Shown here in pieces: positions 41,953 through 50,930 of a DNA stretch of 64,000 nucleotides; position 1 is the stretch's first letter; the number at the start of each line of letters is the position of its first letter. The notes beneath the pieces were generated by a model that was given only the letters and a program-made list of their open reading frames with translations, ran no database searches and was not told the DNA's origin. A program made the translations under genes and the position numbers. The stretch comes from Paenalicyclobacillus ferrooxydans (GTDB lineage Bacteria > Bacillota > Bacilli > Alicyclobacillales > Alicyclobacillaceae). The stretch lies in the NCBI RefSeq assembly GCF_001399675.1, contig NZ_LJCO01000064.1:1-64000 (forward strand), given 5' to 3'.

Positions 41953-43716
41953 TTACGCAAACCACCGTTGCAATCCAATAGAGACGAGCACGAGTATCCC
42001 GGTAATGATGACTGAAGTCAGTGTAAATACAGTGTCACGGCGTTGCCATTGCATGCTCGAACTTCGAGTCCGAGGCAATCCAAACCGCTGCAGCCCACGG
42101 GCTTCCATCGCAAAGGATAAATCCTCTCCCAATTGAAAGACCGAAAACAAGAGCGGCATCAGTAATTGTGGGGCATCTCGGAGGCGAATCCTTCCGGGAC
42201 GCCCTGTTTGTTTTCCGCGGATCTGGGCAATCTCCGCAAACCTTTTGGCTTCCTCGGACAATACCGGAATAAATCGGAGTACAAGCGAGACTCCGAATGC
42301 TATGGCTTCGACAGGGACGTGAAGGCGTTTCGTCCACCCCAGGGCAGACTCAAGGCCTTGTTTCATTTCCAGTGTACTTGTCAGATTGGTAAACAGTACC
42401 CCAAGTATGAGTACCAACACGATTCGGTAGAGAGAAAGCAATGTGTGAAAACCTGCCGGAACAGAGTAACCAATCGGCCAGGTCAGACCAGAGAATGCAA
42501 CACTTCCAATCACGAACAGCAGAAACGGACGCAACAAGTGCCACAGCTTTAACCAAGACACTCCCGAACTGATAAAGACTGCCGCCACAAGCAATGTCGC
42601 CGCCCAGAGTCCAAAGGGTGGAATGGCGACCAAAGTAATTGAGAGCATCACGTATGATATCCATTTGGCACGAGCATCAAAGGCACGAAGCCTTCTCGAT
42701 GATCTGTTTTCGACCAATGACTCTGACAGCTTAGACGCACTTGCTGGCGTTCCAGGTTCCAGCGTCGACCGGGGTTGCCGCGTCGACCGGGGTTCCAGCG
42801 TAGGCTGGGGCTCGAGTGTCTGCAGGGGTTGATGCTTCGCCCGGGTTTCTGCAACTGGAATTCGCACATTGGCGTCCCCTTGCTTGCCCTCAGGTTGCTG
42901 GTCTGACTCGATAGCATCAAGAAGCTGCTCTGCCAGCGCTTCTGCCGATATGGCAGACTTTGAAACGGGCCAGCCGCACTCGAATAGATACGATGCGCAC
43001 AAGGCGGACGACGGCAGGCCGACCCCAGCCGTTACGAGAGGACTCGGGGAGTCCGCCAACTCCGGACCGCTGATGTCTGCCAGCACGCGCCCGCTCTCTA
43101 AAATGATGACGCGGGTGGCGAGGGGGAGCCAGATATCGAGATCGTGAGTAGCTAGAATTACGCCTGCTCCTTCGTCTACAACCCGACAGATGTCTTGTGA
43201 AAAGCGCTTGGCGGCTTCAGCATCGAGGCCGGCTGTCGGCTCGTCAAGAAGCAACCAGGCCGGTTGAGTTGAAAGCGCCGTTGCGAGGGCAACACGGCGT
43301 TGCTGCCCACCGCTCAGCGACTTTGGCGGGACTTCAGAAAGGTTTTGAGGCAGGCCTACAGCGTCAAGTGCGTCCGCCATACGCTTTCGTATATCTTCCG
43401 GTGACAATCGATAAGGGCGAAGCGAATAGCGGAACTCTCCTGCGACAGAGTTTGCAAACAGCTGTTGTTCAGGTGATTGAACGACAAGTGAGACATCTCG
43501 CAAGGCTTGACTGGAGACCTTTTGGTTTGTCCAGAGTGACACCTCGTCAATCCGAACAGCCCCCTTACGCAACCTCTCCAAGCCGCAGATTGCGCGCAGC
43601 AATGTTGTTTTGCCAGCGCCTGTTCTACCGACGAGCAGCGTCAGTTCACCGGGTCTCAGGGACAGAGTGACATCAGAAACCTCAAGGGCAGCGGCGCTCT
43701 GCAGTTCAATGGTCAT
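41953..43716 (-). CDS. ECF transporter: ATPase EcfA' fused to transmembrane subunit EcfT
   Basis: 587 aa. Residues 1-240 are an ABC ATPase: Walker A GRTGAGKTT (30-38), Q-loop VVQSPEQQLF, signature LSGGQQRR, Walker B LLLDEPTAGLD, switch His in ATHDLD. A linker (about 285-340) rich in Pro, Glu, Gln and Arg contains LEP(Q/R)-type repeats. Residues 345-587 form an EcfT domain with five or six helices and the two Ala-Arg-Gly-type coupling motifs (AQIRGKQTG; AMEARGLQRFG). Normally A' and T are separate proteins. It overlaps the upstream ecfA by 4 bp. With BioY encoded divergently next door, biotin uptake is the likely job, though it could serve other S components. Confidence 0.9.
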   Translation of the reverse strand: MTIELQSAAALEVSDVTLSLRPGELTLLVGRTGAGKTTLLRAICGLERLRKGAVRIDEVSLWTNQKVSSQALRDVSLVVQSPEQQLFANSVAGEFRYSLRPYRLSPEDIRKRMADALDAVGLPQNLSEVPPKSLSGGQQRRVALATALSTQPAWLLLDEPTAGLDAEAAKRFSQDICRVVDEGAGVILATHDLDIWLPLATRVIILESGRVLADISGPELADSPSPLVTAGVGLPSSALCASYLFECGWPVSKSAISAEALAEQLLDAIESDQQPEGKQGDANVRIPVAETRAKHQPLQTLEPQPTLEPRSTRQPRSTLEPGTPASASKLSESLVENRSSRRLRAFDARAKWISYVMLSITLVAIPPFGLWAATLLVAAVFISSGVSWLKLWHLLRPFLLFVIGSVAFSGLTWPIGYSVPAGFHTLLSLYRIVLVLILGVLFTNLTSTLEMKQGLESALGWTKRLHVPVEAIAFGVSLVLRFIPVLSEEAKRFAEIAQIRGKQTGRPGRIRLRDAPQLLMPLLFSVFQLGEDLSFAMEARGLQRFGLPRTRSSSMQWQRRDTVFTLTSVIITGILVLVSIGLQRWFA

Positions 43717-44603
43717 CGCTGCATCGCTCCAAGAGCTGCCCCAAGCTCATCTGGTGTCGTGGGCCGATTGGATAGGGACAGACCGCGCTTCTCTAGTGCC
43801 AATGCAACTTGCACAGGGTACGGAGGGAGATAGCCGAGGGACAGACAAGATTCATAAAAAAACTCTCTCGGAGTTCCACGAAAGGCGATTTGGCCCTCCT
43901 GAAGGGCCATCACCTCGTCAGCATAGACCAACTCCTCCGTGAACTGGCTGATCCATACCACAGTCAAGCCAGACTTGTGCAGCCGCGCAGCCGTCGTGAG
44001 GAGGCGTTGTCGGGCGAACGGATCGAGCATGGCTGTTGGTTCATCAAAGACGATGCAGTCAGGGTCCGTTACCAATGCAGCAGCCGTGCAAAGCAACTGC
44101 TTCTGGCCTCCAGACAGCCGTTCAATGGGAGTATCGAACGGGACGGAGAGTCCCACTTCAGCAAGGGCATGTTTGGCTCGGTCTGGCATCTCCTCTGGCG
44201 GGATACAGACGTTTTCCATACCAAAGATGAGGTCCTCGTAAACAGTCTGACCAACAATCTGTGCATCCGGGTTCTGCATGACGACCCGAATCTGAGGTGC
44301 TGGAGTTGTACCTTCTGACTGTGGCAAAGGCTCCGTATCCGTGGAGCTTGTGTGCTTCGACCGTTTTACATGGGCCCCTTGACCGTGGTGAAGTCGTTCA
44401 CGCCGGACAACCTGCCCACTCGAGACCTTGCTTAGACCTGCCACAACTCTGGCGAACGTTGACTTGCCGCCACCATTTGGTCCGATGATACCGAGCCACA
44501 ATCCGTAGGGCAGCTCAAGGCTGATATCGCGAAGTGCGTAAATCAGGGTGTCTAGTCGACGTCGGACAACCGATACACCCTGCAGGCTGATTAGAACCGA
44601 CAT
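43713..44603 (-). CDS. ecfA: ECF transporter ATP-binding subunit EcfA
   Basis: 296 aa ABC ATPase. Walker A GPNGGGKST (41-49), Q-loop VMQNPDAQIVGQTVYEDLIFG (the ECF-typical QNPD), signature LSGGQKQL, Walker B CIVFDEPTAMLD. The switch position reads VVWISQFTEEL, with Gln (codon 43944-43946) where His is normal. A 35-residue polar insert lies between Walker A and the Q-loop. The C-terminal RPTTPDELGAAL resembles EcfA dimer tails. AAGGAGG 5 nt before ATG. First gene of the ecfA-ecfA'T operon, divergent from bioY. Confidence 0.92.
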   Translation of the reverse strand: MSVLISLQGVSVVRRRLDTLIYALRDISLELPYGLWLGIIGPNGGGKSTFARVVAGLSKVSSGQVVRRERLHHGQGAHVKRSKHTSSTDTEPLPQSEGTTPAPQIRVVMQNPDAQIVGQTVYEDLIFGMENVCIPPEEMPDRAKHALAEVGLSVPFDTPIERLSGGQKQLLCTAAALVTDPDCIVFDEPTAMLDPFARQRLLTTAARLHKSGLTVVWISQFTEELVYADEVMALQEGQIAFRGTPREFFYESCLSLGYLPPYPVQVALALEKRGLSLSNRPTTPDELGAALGAMQR

Positions 44604-44753
44604 AGTTGCCTCCTTGAAGCTTATCTTGCTGTGTAGTATTTAGTTCGCTTGCAGGATAAAGGATAAGTAGAACGGCCACCCGGTTTGGAACGGACCGCCA
44701 AGGTTTTTGCTGTTGCATTCCAAACGAAGGTGCGTGTAAGATAACAACGTCAA

Positions 44754-44783
44754 TGTAAACCTTATCATACTATCAAGTTAACG
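44754..44783. promoter_or_regulatory. BirA-type operator between ecfA and bioY
   Basis: TGTAAACC-N14-AGTTAACG (44754-44761 and 44776-44783) is an imperfect palindrome matching the Bacillota biotin-repressor half-sites and spacing. It lies 16 nt before the bioY ATG, where bound BirA-biotinyl-AMP would block transcription. It might also affect the divergent ecf operon. Confidence 0.78.
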
Positions 44784-44799
44784 AATAGGGAGGTCTTTC

Positions 44800-45384
44800 A
44801 TGACTGTTCGCGGCGTTGTATTTAGTGCATTGTTTGCAGCACTTCTTGTCGTTTTTAGCTTTATCCGAATTGACGCAGGTCCCGTACCCATTGTACTTGA
44901 GAACCTCATCGTTTTGCTTGCTGGAGCGTTGCTTGGTCCTCTTTATGGATTCTTCAGCATGTTGCTGATCGTCGTATTAGTCGCTCTTGGCGTGCCCTTG
45001 CTTGGGGGAAGCGGCGGTATTGGATTAATTATCGGACCGAGCGGCGGCTATGTTGTCGCTTGGCCAATCGCAGCACTGATCATTGGTTTGATTGTGCCGC
45101 GGTTGAGGAGCAAGGGAATTGCAGCATTTGTGCAAGGGTTCATCTGGATAGAGGTGTTTGGCGTTCTGCTGGTTGATGCTGTTGGAACGCCCTGGCTCAT
45201 GCACGTCGCGCACCTCTCATTGGCCAAGGGGCTGGCAGAAGGCTTTTATCTGTTCCTGCCCGGAGACACAATCAAGGCCCTGATTGCAACCGGTGTGTGG
45301 CTCGCAGTCCGTAAGATATACCCGGTTTCCCGCTTAGTTGGCCGCGGCGATCACGATGTTGTCGAGGTTGCGCCTCGAACTTAG
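44800..45384 (+). CDS. bioY: Biotin ECF transporter S component BioY
   Basis: 194 aa with six membrane helices. BioY signatures: ALFAALLVVFSFIRI, GPVPIVLENLIVLLAGALLGPLYG, GGSGGIGLIIGPSGGYVVAWPIAALIIG (biotin-binding GGxGY stretch), and FLPGDTIKALIA near the end. It captures biotin and couples to EcfAA'T. GGGAGGT precedes the ATG, with a BirA-like operator upstream. Confidence 0.95.
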   Translation: MTVRGVVFSALFAALLVVFSFIRIDAGPVPIVLENLIVLLAGALLGPLYGFFSMLLIVVLVALGVPLLGGSGGIGLIIGPSGGYVVAWPIAALIIGLIVPRLRSKGIAAFVQGFIWIEVFGVLLVDAVGTPWLMHVAHLSLAKGLAEGFYLFLPGDTIKALIATGVWLAVRKIYPVSRLVGRGDHDVVEVAPRT

Positions 45385-45495
45385 GTTGCAGGGAACCTGC
45401 ATAATTTGTTCATTCTGGCGGCATACTCCATTTTGCGAAGCAAACGCTCACCAGACTGTGTTTTACAGGGACTGGAAGCAAGGGAGGATCCGAAG

Positions 45496-45741
45496 ATGAC
45501 GAAAATTGCAGTTGAAAGAGGCCTTGATCCCGTTAAAGCCTACTTGGAAAGCCAAGGCTTTCAGGTCGTGGATATGGAGAATGCAAGCGCATCCGCTCAG
45601 GATGCCAGCGTAGTTTGCATCACAGGTGCGGACAAGAATGTAATGGGGATGGAAGATGTGGTCATCAACGCACCTGTCATCTCCTGCGAGGGACTTTCAC
45701 CGGAACAGGTTTTTCAACGTGTTCAGGAGTACGTGCACTAA
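45496..45741 (+). CDS. YkuS family protein (UPF0180)
   Basis: 81 aa from ATG 45496 (AGGGAGG 9 nt upstream; the longer frame from 45406 is rejected). Typical sequence: IAVERGLDPVKAYLESQGFQVVDM and VCITGADKNVMGMEDVVINAPVISCEGLSPEQVFQRV. A small cytosolic protein of unknown function, widespread in Bacillota. Followed directly by a terminator. Confidence 0.9.
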   Translation: MTKIAVERGLDPVKAYLESQGFQVVDMENASASAQDASVVCITGADKNVMGMEDVVINAPVISCEGLSPEQVFQRVQEYVH

Positions 45742-45786
45742 AAAGAGAAACTCAACGGCTTGCCGCCGTAACCAAAGCATTTAATC

Positions 45787-45817
45787 AACAAGGTCCAATC
45801 AGGACCTTGTTTTTTTT
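45787..45817 (+). terminator. Rho-independent terminator
   Basis: AACAAGGTCC (45787-45796) pairs with 45802-45811, followed by eight T. Confidence 0.95.
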
Positions 45818-46012
45818 GTTTTCTGACGTTTTTCCAGCGAGATGTAATGTTGCCTCTGCTTGGATCGTTTATTGTATAGACCGAGGGGGGAGGTGCAGGA
45901 CATCGCTGACGATACCGCAAAGCACGACAAGTCTGCCAAAACTGTCTGACTGGGATCTTTTCACATGTGGCGTCCTGGCTTACAATAGTGCCGATCGGGA
46001 GGGATGTCGCAG

Positions 46013-46480
46013 ATGTCACTGGCCGTGCCGTTTTGGAACTATTTCTGGCATATTATCGGACTTATCTCTGTTCTCTTAATTTGTCTGCCAACATTCTATT
46101 TGGCCCGTATTAGCAAGCGCCTTTCCATTCATCGCGAGCTCGTCCCTGAGAAGGTAACGGATATGCGACACGGAGGTATGGTCGTTCAGGAATGCATGCA
46201 GCGGACACTAATTGATGCGTATAATACGGCAAACTTCCTCTATCGAAAGCCCCACCTGCCCTCTGATTATCCACAGTTCGCACTGACTTGGGACTACAAC
46301 TCAAGGCGGGAGTCATACGCCATATACCCAAACGGACCTTATGTGGATGTGGTGAAGACAAAGGGAAAGAAGAGCCGCCTGTTTACGCTGCAATCACCGA
46401 CCTTGCGCGAATGGTTGGATGCACCCGCAGCCATAGGCAATCCATCCACGAATACCTCCGTTGAACGTATCAATGAATAA
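46013..46480 (+). CDS. Hypothetical protein with one N-terminal membrane helix
   Basis: 155 aa from ATG 46013 (GGGAGGG 9 nt upstream; ATG 46004 is too close). One hydrophobic helix (YFWHIIGLISVLLICLPTFYLA) precedes a soluble part with WDYNSRRESYAIYPNGPYVDVVKTKGKKSRLF. No family recognised. Isolated between terminators. Confidence 0.68.
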   Translation: MSLAVPFWNYFWHIIGLISVLLICLPTFYLARISKRLSIHRELVPEKVTDMRHGGMVVQECMQRTLIDAYNTANFLYRKPHLPSDYPQFALTWDYNSRRESYAIYPNGPYVDVVKTKGKKSRLFTLQSPTLREWLDAPAAIGNPSTNTSVERINE

Positions 46481-46517
46481 ATAGGCTGCGAATAGGCTTC
46501 GTTGCCGACTCACAGTG

Positions 46518-46545
46518 AAGGGCGTGCCGGTGAGCACGCCCTTTT
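46518..46545. terminator. Terminator between convergent genes
   Basis: AAGGGCGTGC (46518-46527) pairs with 46534-46543 and runs into TTTT on the + strand. The minus-strand gene stops just beyond at 46555. Confidence 0.85.
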
Positions 46546-46554
46546 CAACGCGAT

Positions 46555-47802
46555 TTACGAGTTAACGCCAGGAATTTTGACATTTGGTGGCAGAAAGTCC
46601 ATGCCATCTGGGGTATTGAGATATCCGGGGGCCGTACCTGGAACACCCGTGTGGCCATATTGCCAGACAATCTTGTTTGTCTTCGGATCGATAATCACAA
46701 CGCGGTCATTCTTGTCGTCATTGAGAATAAAGTCGCCGTTCGGAAGTTGGAAGGACAATGAAGGACTCGATAACATCCCTGGGCCGCTGGCCTTGTAGTA
46801 TTCCCAGACCACTTTCCCTTGCGGCGTAACCTCCTCTATCCTCCCTGGGGTGTTGTAGTCCACAGTGAGGAGGTTACCGTTCTTCAACAACTGTGTATCT
46901 GAAGGATACGAGATGTCCCTGAAATGGACAGTGTAAAGGAGCTTGCCGCTTTTATTCAACCGGTCTGCATAGCTGCCGTCGATCTCGGTAATGAGCATGC
47001 CGCCGTCCGGCAGCGGTGTGTCTCCGTTCGGAGAGGCGTAAGAAACAGGCGGATTATGCGCCCACAACCCGTTTCCGTACTGTTTCACAATCTGACCTTT
47101 TTGATTGATAAAGAGGATACGCATATTTTTAATATCTGCGACGGTGACGAGACCGTTTGGCAACATATACGCATCATCTGGTGTGTTCAGATAGCCAGGT
47201 CTGTTGCTGGCAATACCAGCGTGGCCGTAATGCCAGATGATCTTCTTGGTCGCGATATCAATGACTGCGACCACCATGTTGTCTTCCTCGTTGATGATGA
47301 TGTGTTTATAATCCGGCGTGAAAAATGCATCGTCTGCACCAAGCGAAGAGGCTCCCTTGCTGCCTTTGCCCGTACCAATGGTCATCGACCAGATGATCTT
47401 CTTCTCAGGCGTCACAATAAGCAGGCGGCTGTTTCCTCTGTCTGCAATCAAAAGATCGCCGGGGAGAGGCCCGTTAAAAACCGTGTTGCGATTGGATGAC
47501 GTGGAGTTTGCCGATCCGCTCCCAGAACCGATACTCCCAGAACCGTTACGTCCAGAACTTCCACCGGACTTGCTGCCGGAAGTTCCGTTTCCCGAGCTGC
47601 TGTTCACATTCCCGGATGAGGATGTGGTTTGGTTTGTTGTGCTGCTGGATGTTGTTGCGGAAGAGGGAGATGCAGCGGTCTGATTTTGCGATGTTGAATC
47701 ATTACTTGGCGGCGTGGTTCCATTCTTTCCACTCGGTCCGCAAGCCACAAGAGTCGTCGACATGAGCAGTGCCAGCGCTCCGAGTTGGACAGCCTTATTC
47801 AA
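46555..47802 (-). CDS. Lipoprotein with NHL/PQQ-like beta-propeller
   Basis: 415 aa from TTG 47802 (GAGGTG 7 nt upstream; a longer ATG frame to 47847 has no site). Lipoprotein signal with Cys in TTLVACGPS, an unusual 85-residue linker of Ser, Thr, Asn and Gly, then repeated blades: DLLIADRGNSRLLIVTPEKKIIW, DNMVVAVIDIATKKIIWHYGHAG, NGLVTVADIKNMRILFINQKGQIV, NGDFILNDDKNDRVVIIDPKTNKIVWQYG. Blades of the D/NRV(V/L)IID type are seen in NHL and arylsulfotransferase-like propellers. It would sit on the outer membrane face as a binding or scaffold protein. Divergent from a second propeller lipoprotein. Confidence 0.85.
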   Translation of the reverse strand: MNKAVQLGALALLMSTTLVACGPSGKNGTTPPSNDSTSQNQTAASPSSATTSSSTTNQTTSSSGNVNSSSGNGTSGSKSGGSSGRNGSGSIGSGSGSANSTSSNRNTVFNGPLPGDLLIADRGNSRLLIVTPEKKIIWSMTIGTGKGSKGASSLGADDAFFTPDYKHIIINEEDNMVVAVIDIATKKIIWHYGHAGIASNRPGYLNTPDDAYMLPNGLVTVADIKNMRILFINQKGQIVKQYGNGLWAHNPPVSYASPNGDTPLPDGGMLITEIDGSYADRLNKSGKLLYTVHFRDISYPSDTQLLKNGNLLTVDYNTPGRIEEVTPQGKVVWEYYKASGPGMLSSPSLSFQLPNGDFILNDDKNDRVVIIDPKTNKIVWQYGHTGVPGTAPGYLNTPDGMDFLPPNVKIPGVNS

Positions 47803-47844
47803 AGTATAGTCACCTCTTGTACAAGCTTTCGTGAAACAGTGTAT

Positions 47845-47869
47845 CATGTCAGATACGAGTCAGATATGA
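47845..47869. promoter_or_regulatory. Repeated GTCAGATA motif in the shared propeller promoter region
   Basis: ATGTCAGATACGAGTCAGATATGAC carries two direct GTCAGATA copies and a partial dyad. It lies in the 103-bp gap between the divergent lipoprotein genes and overlaps a possible minus-strand promoter (TTGTCA...CATGAT). It could be a shared operator. Confidence 0.4.
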
Positions 47870-47905
47870 CAATTGCACAGTTTGTAGGAACTACAGGAGG
47901 AGATT

Positions 47906-49135
47906 ATGGGGGATAGAGGCTTACGTGTTACTGTCCCGCTGATTGCCAGCCTGTCGCTGACCGGGATGTTGATAACCGGGTGTGGTCCCACGTCGAATCA
48001 TGTTGGGAACCGTGCGGTCGTACCAAGCCAGACCAGCAATGGGGGCAGCAACGGACGGGCAAACACGACGAACGGATCGGTATCTGAGCAGTCGAACCAT
48101 GCTGGAGGACCCAATCGGAATTCAAATACCAGTACAGGGGCAGCAAACCCGTCACAAGGGGGACCTGTGAACGGTAGTGGAACGTGGAGCGGATGGCCGC
48201 AGTCAGGACAGTGGTTGTCTGTCAGTGTGAAACAAATTGCAGAGTTGCCACAAGGGATTCTTGGCAACGCGATGGCTCTGGCACCAGATGGCACCCCTAT
48301 CTCCGTCGGGGGTTATACGGGTCAAGTCTCCATTACAAACGTCTACCGGCTGTTGCCGACAGTAACAACTGTTGCCAACCTCCCACAGCGTACACACGAT
48401 GCAGCAGTTGGGTTTGTTGGGAATACGCTGTATGTCTTTGGCGGTGGACAAGCTGTTTCTTATAACACCGTTGTCAGCGTTACGGGCGGGGTCGCGAAAA
48501 ATGTGACTACCCTGAGTCGCCCCCTGTCCGATGCGGCCAGTGCGCCGCTGACCGTGGGTTGGCACCAAGGGCTCGCAGTTGTTGGCGGGTATGACGGTTC
48601 TGTGTTCCGAACAGGTGTGGCCTTTATGAGTATCGGCAACCGCAGTTCGGGAGGCAGTGGCAGCCATCAGTCGGTTGGAGGCACGGCTTCGTCAGGCCGG
48701 ACGTGGAAGACGTTATTCAACCTCACTACACCGGTCCGTTATCCTGCAGTCGCTTCGTCACAAAATACGATCTACATCGCCGGCGGGCTGAGTCAGAATG
48801 GTCTAAGCAACCATGTCTATGCATGGCATGCCAGCGGCGGCCCGCTCAAGTCCATCACGACATTGCCCCAAGGCATTCAAAAAGCCGCACTGTTCGTGGC
48901 AGGTCCGTATCTGATTGTGGTCGGCGGTGAGACAGTTGGAGGGCAGCCTAGCAAGCGAATCTTGGAAATCGACACACGGACAGGTTTGTCTAAAATAATG
49001 GGTAATTTCCCCACTCCCATTGCGGACATGGGGTATACTCAATCTAACAAGACGGGTTACATCGCCGGCGGCATTACAACGGCGAGCGACATCAGTGCTG
49101 CACGAGCTGTCTATGAAATTGCTTGGCACGAGTGA
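47906..49135 (+). CDS. Lipoprotein with Kelch-like beta-propeller
   Basis: 409 aa. Lipobox in LTGMLITGCGPT, a 75-residue Asn/Ser/Gly/Thr linker, then about six Kelch-type blades with recurring GG doublets (ISVGGYTGQ, LYVFGGGQAV, LAVVGGYDGS, IYIAGGLSQ, LIVVGGETVGG, GYIAGGITTAS). CAGGAGGAG site before ATG. Its layout (lipoprotein anchor, low-complexity stalk, propeller) mirrors the divergent neighbour although the blade families differ, which suggests a functional pair on the cell surface. Confidence 0.87.
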   Translation: MGDRGLRVTVPLIASLSLTGMLITGCGPTSNHVGNRAVVPSQTSNGGSNGRANTTNGSVSEQSNHAGGPNRNSNTSTGAANPSQGGPVNGSGTWSGWPQSGQWLSVSVKQIAELPQGILGNAMALAPDGTPISVGGYTGQVSITNVYRLLPTVTTVANLPQRTHDAAVGFVGNTLYVFGGGQAVSYNTVVSVTGGVAKNVTTLSRPLSDAASAPLTVGWHQGLAVVGGYDGSVFRTGVAFMSIGNRSSGGSGSHQSVGGTASSGRTWKTLFNLTTPVRYPAVASSQNTIYIAGGLSQNGLSNHVYAWHASGGPLKSITTLPQGIQKAALFVAGPYLIVVGGETVGGQPSKRILEIDTRTGLSKIMGNFPTPIADMGYTQSNKTGYIAGGITTASDISAARAVYEIAWHE

Positions 49136-49228
49136 TACATCGGGCGTACACCGAGAACGGTGATTCTTGAGGTGAACCCAACGACAAGGATTTGAGAGGG
49201 AACACCAACAACCAAGGAGGTTTTCCAG

Positions 49229-50017
49229 ATGCAACAGGCGGTCACGTTAAACCACAATGGCCTGACACTTCGAGGCATGGCGCATGTGCCGAATGGTACA
49301 GAAGGCACACCAGTCCCGGCAGTCATTCTGTTTCACGGTTTCACCGGGACAAAGTTGGAGCCTCATCGGATATTTCTCAAAATATCTCGAGCGCTTGAAG
49401 CGATTGGCATCGCCAGTTTCCGCTTTGACTTTGCCGGGTCTGGGGAGAGCGACGGGGACTTTGAGGACATGACGCTGGCTGGAGAAGTGAGTGACGCGAA
49501 GGCCATTCTCGAGTGGGTCAAGGATTACCCTGGCGTGGATGCAAACCGTGTTTCACTGCTCGGACTGAGTATGGGTGGGCTCGTAGCGAGTCTCGTAGCT
49601 GGAGACCGGCCAGATGACGTGGAGCGACTCGTGTTGATGGCCCCTGCTGGGACGATGTATCGACTGGCTGATGAGTATGACAGGCAGCTCGCAGCGGGTA
49701 TGGCGGCTACGCGTGTTCGTGTTGAGGGCAAGGATATTGCGGGTGATCACGCTGGCAACCTCCTTGGCAAGGCATTTATCGACGGGTTGCGCGGCTTCAC
49801 ACCGTATGACCGGGCAAAAGCGTATAACGGGCCGGTGTTGCTCATCCACGGTACAAAAGACGAGGCGGTTCCGTACCAAGTTTCACACGAATACCAGGAA
49901 AATTGCTACGGAGATATGGCACAGCTGCACATCATTGAAGGAGCGGATCACACCTTCAACAGCTATCCGTGGGAACAAGATGTAATTGGGGCAATTACAA
50001 GTTTCTTTGGCGCGTAG
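49229..50017 (+). CDS. Alpha/beta hydrolase (feruloyl/cinnamoyl esterase-like)
   Basis: 262 aa cytosolic hydrolase. ILFHGFTGTKLEPHRIF, FRFDFAGSGESDGDFEDMT, nucleophile GLSMGGLVA, acid in HGTKDEAVPY and His in GADHTFNS are the signature of the lactobacillal feruloyl esterase/YqkD-type group. It cleaves small ester substrates. A perfect AAGGAGG lies 9 nt before the ATG. It is followed 23 bp later by proC, possibly co-transcribed. Confidence 0.92.
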   Translation: MQQAVTLNHNGLTLRGMAHVPNGTEGTPVPAVILFHGFTGTKLEPHRIFLKISRALEAIGIASFRFDFAGSGESDGDFEDMTLAGEVSDAKAILEWVKDYPGVDANRVSLLGLSMGGLVASLVAGDRPDDVERLVLMAPAGTMYRLADEYDRQLAAGMAATRVRVEGKDIAGDHAGNLLGKAFIDGLRGFTPYDRAKAYNGPVLLIHGTKDEAVPYQVSHEYQENCYGDMAQLHIIEGADHTFNSYPWEQDVIGAITSFFGA

Positions 50018-50040
50018 ACATAGGGTAGGGGGGATGTCCG

Positions 50041-50865
50041 GTGTTGCCGCTCGAAGAAGAGATATTCATTGTCGGGGCAGGGGCTATGGCAGAAGCTTTT
50101 GTGAAGGGACTGACCAGCCGGAAAGCGATCCCTGCCAAGCGGATTATCGTCATGAACCGCAGCCAAACGGATCGCCTGGAGAACCTCTGTACCAGCTACG
50201 GTGTTCAAGCAGGTACGTTGGATCAAGTGGCTGATGCAAGACTTGTTGTGCTGGCGGTTAAACCAAACAGTGTTGGTGAGGTTCTGCAAACCATTGCACC
50301 CCATTTGCATGGGCAACCTGTTCTCTCGTTTGCAGCCGGGGTATCCATCGATTGGATGAGCCATGTCATCGGCGGAGTGAGTCCTGTCATCCGTACGATG
50401 CCAAACATCCCAGTTGCGGTGCTTGAGGGGGCCACAGCCGTATCGTTTGGGGAAGGTACATCTTGGACGGACAAAGAGCTCGTTCGCTACCTGCTCGGGC
50501 AGCTCGGAGAGGTTGTGGAGATTCCTGAATCGTTGATGAACTCCGCAACGGCCTTTTCTGGCAGCGGTCCCGGGTTCGTTTGCTACTTTCTCGAGGCCAT
50601 GGAAGATGCAGCCGTTCGCCTTGGATTTGAGCCTGAAATTGCTCGCGAGTTGTTGTTGCAAACCGTTGTTGGCACCGCCCGTACACTGCGGGAATGGGAC
50701 CTCAGCCCGCACGAACTGAGGCGGCGCGTGACCTCGCCGGGCGGGACAACCCACGCGGGGGTCACGGTAATGGACGAAGCACGGATGAGGGACATCGTTG
50801 ACAAGGCACTCGGCGCTGCGGCGGATCGGTCCGCAGAAATGGGGAATGCATACCGCGCGCCGTGA
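50041..50865 (+). CDS. proC: Pyrroline-5-carboxylate reductase
   Basis: 274 aa, usual length. NADP-binding IFIVGAGAMAEAFVKG, VLAVKPNSVGEVLQ, and the C-terminal P5CR dimerisation signature FSGSGPGFVCYFLEAMEDAAVRLGF with TVVGTARTL and RRRVTSPGGTTHAGVTVM. It catalyses the last step of proline synthesis. GTG start with GGGGGGATG upstream. No proA/proB in the window. Confidence 0.95.
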   Translation: MLPLEEEIFIVGAGAMAEAFVKGLTSRKAIPAKRIIVMNRSQTDRLENLCTSYGVQAGTLDQVADARLVVLAVKPNSVGEVLQTIAPHLHGQPVLSFAAGVSIDWMSHVIGGVSPVIRTMPNIPVAVLEGATAVSFGEGTSWTDKELVRYLLGQLGEVVEIPESLMNSATAFSGSGPGFVCYFLEAMEDAAVRLGFEPEIARELLLQTVVGTARTLREWDLSPHELRRRVTSPGGTTHAGVTVMDEARMRDIVDKALGAAADRSAEMGNAYRAP

Positions 50866-50930
50866 TATCGTCAACGGTTCAAACGATGTGATTACTGTCC
50901 CTCGCAGCTTCTGTTGGATTTTCACTGAGC

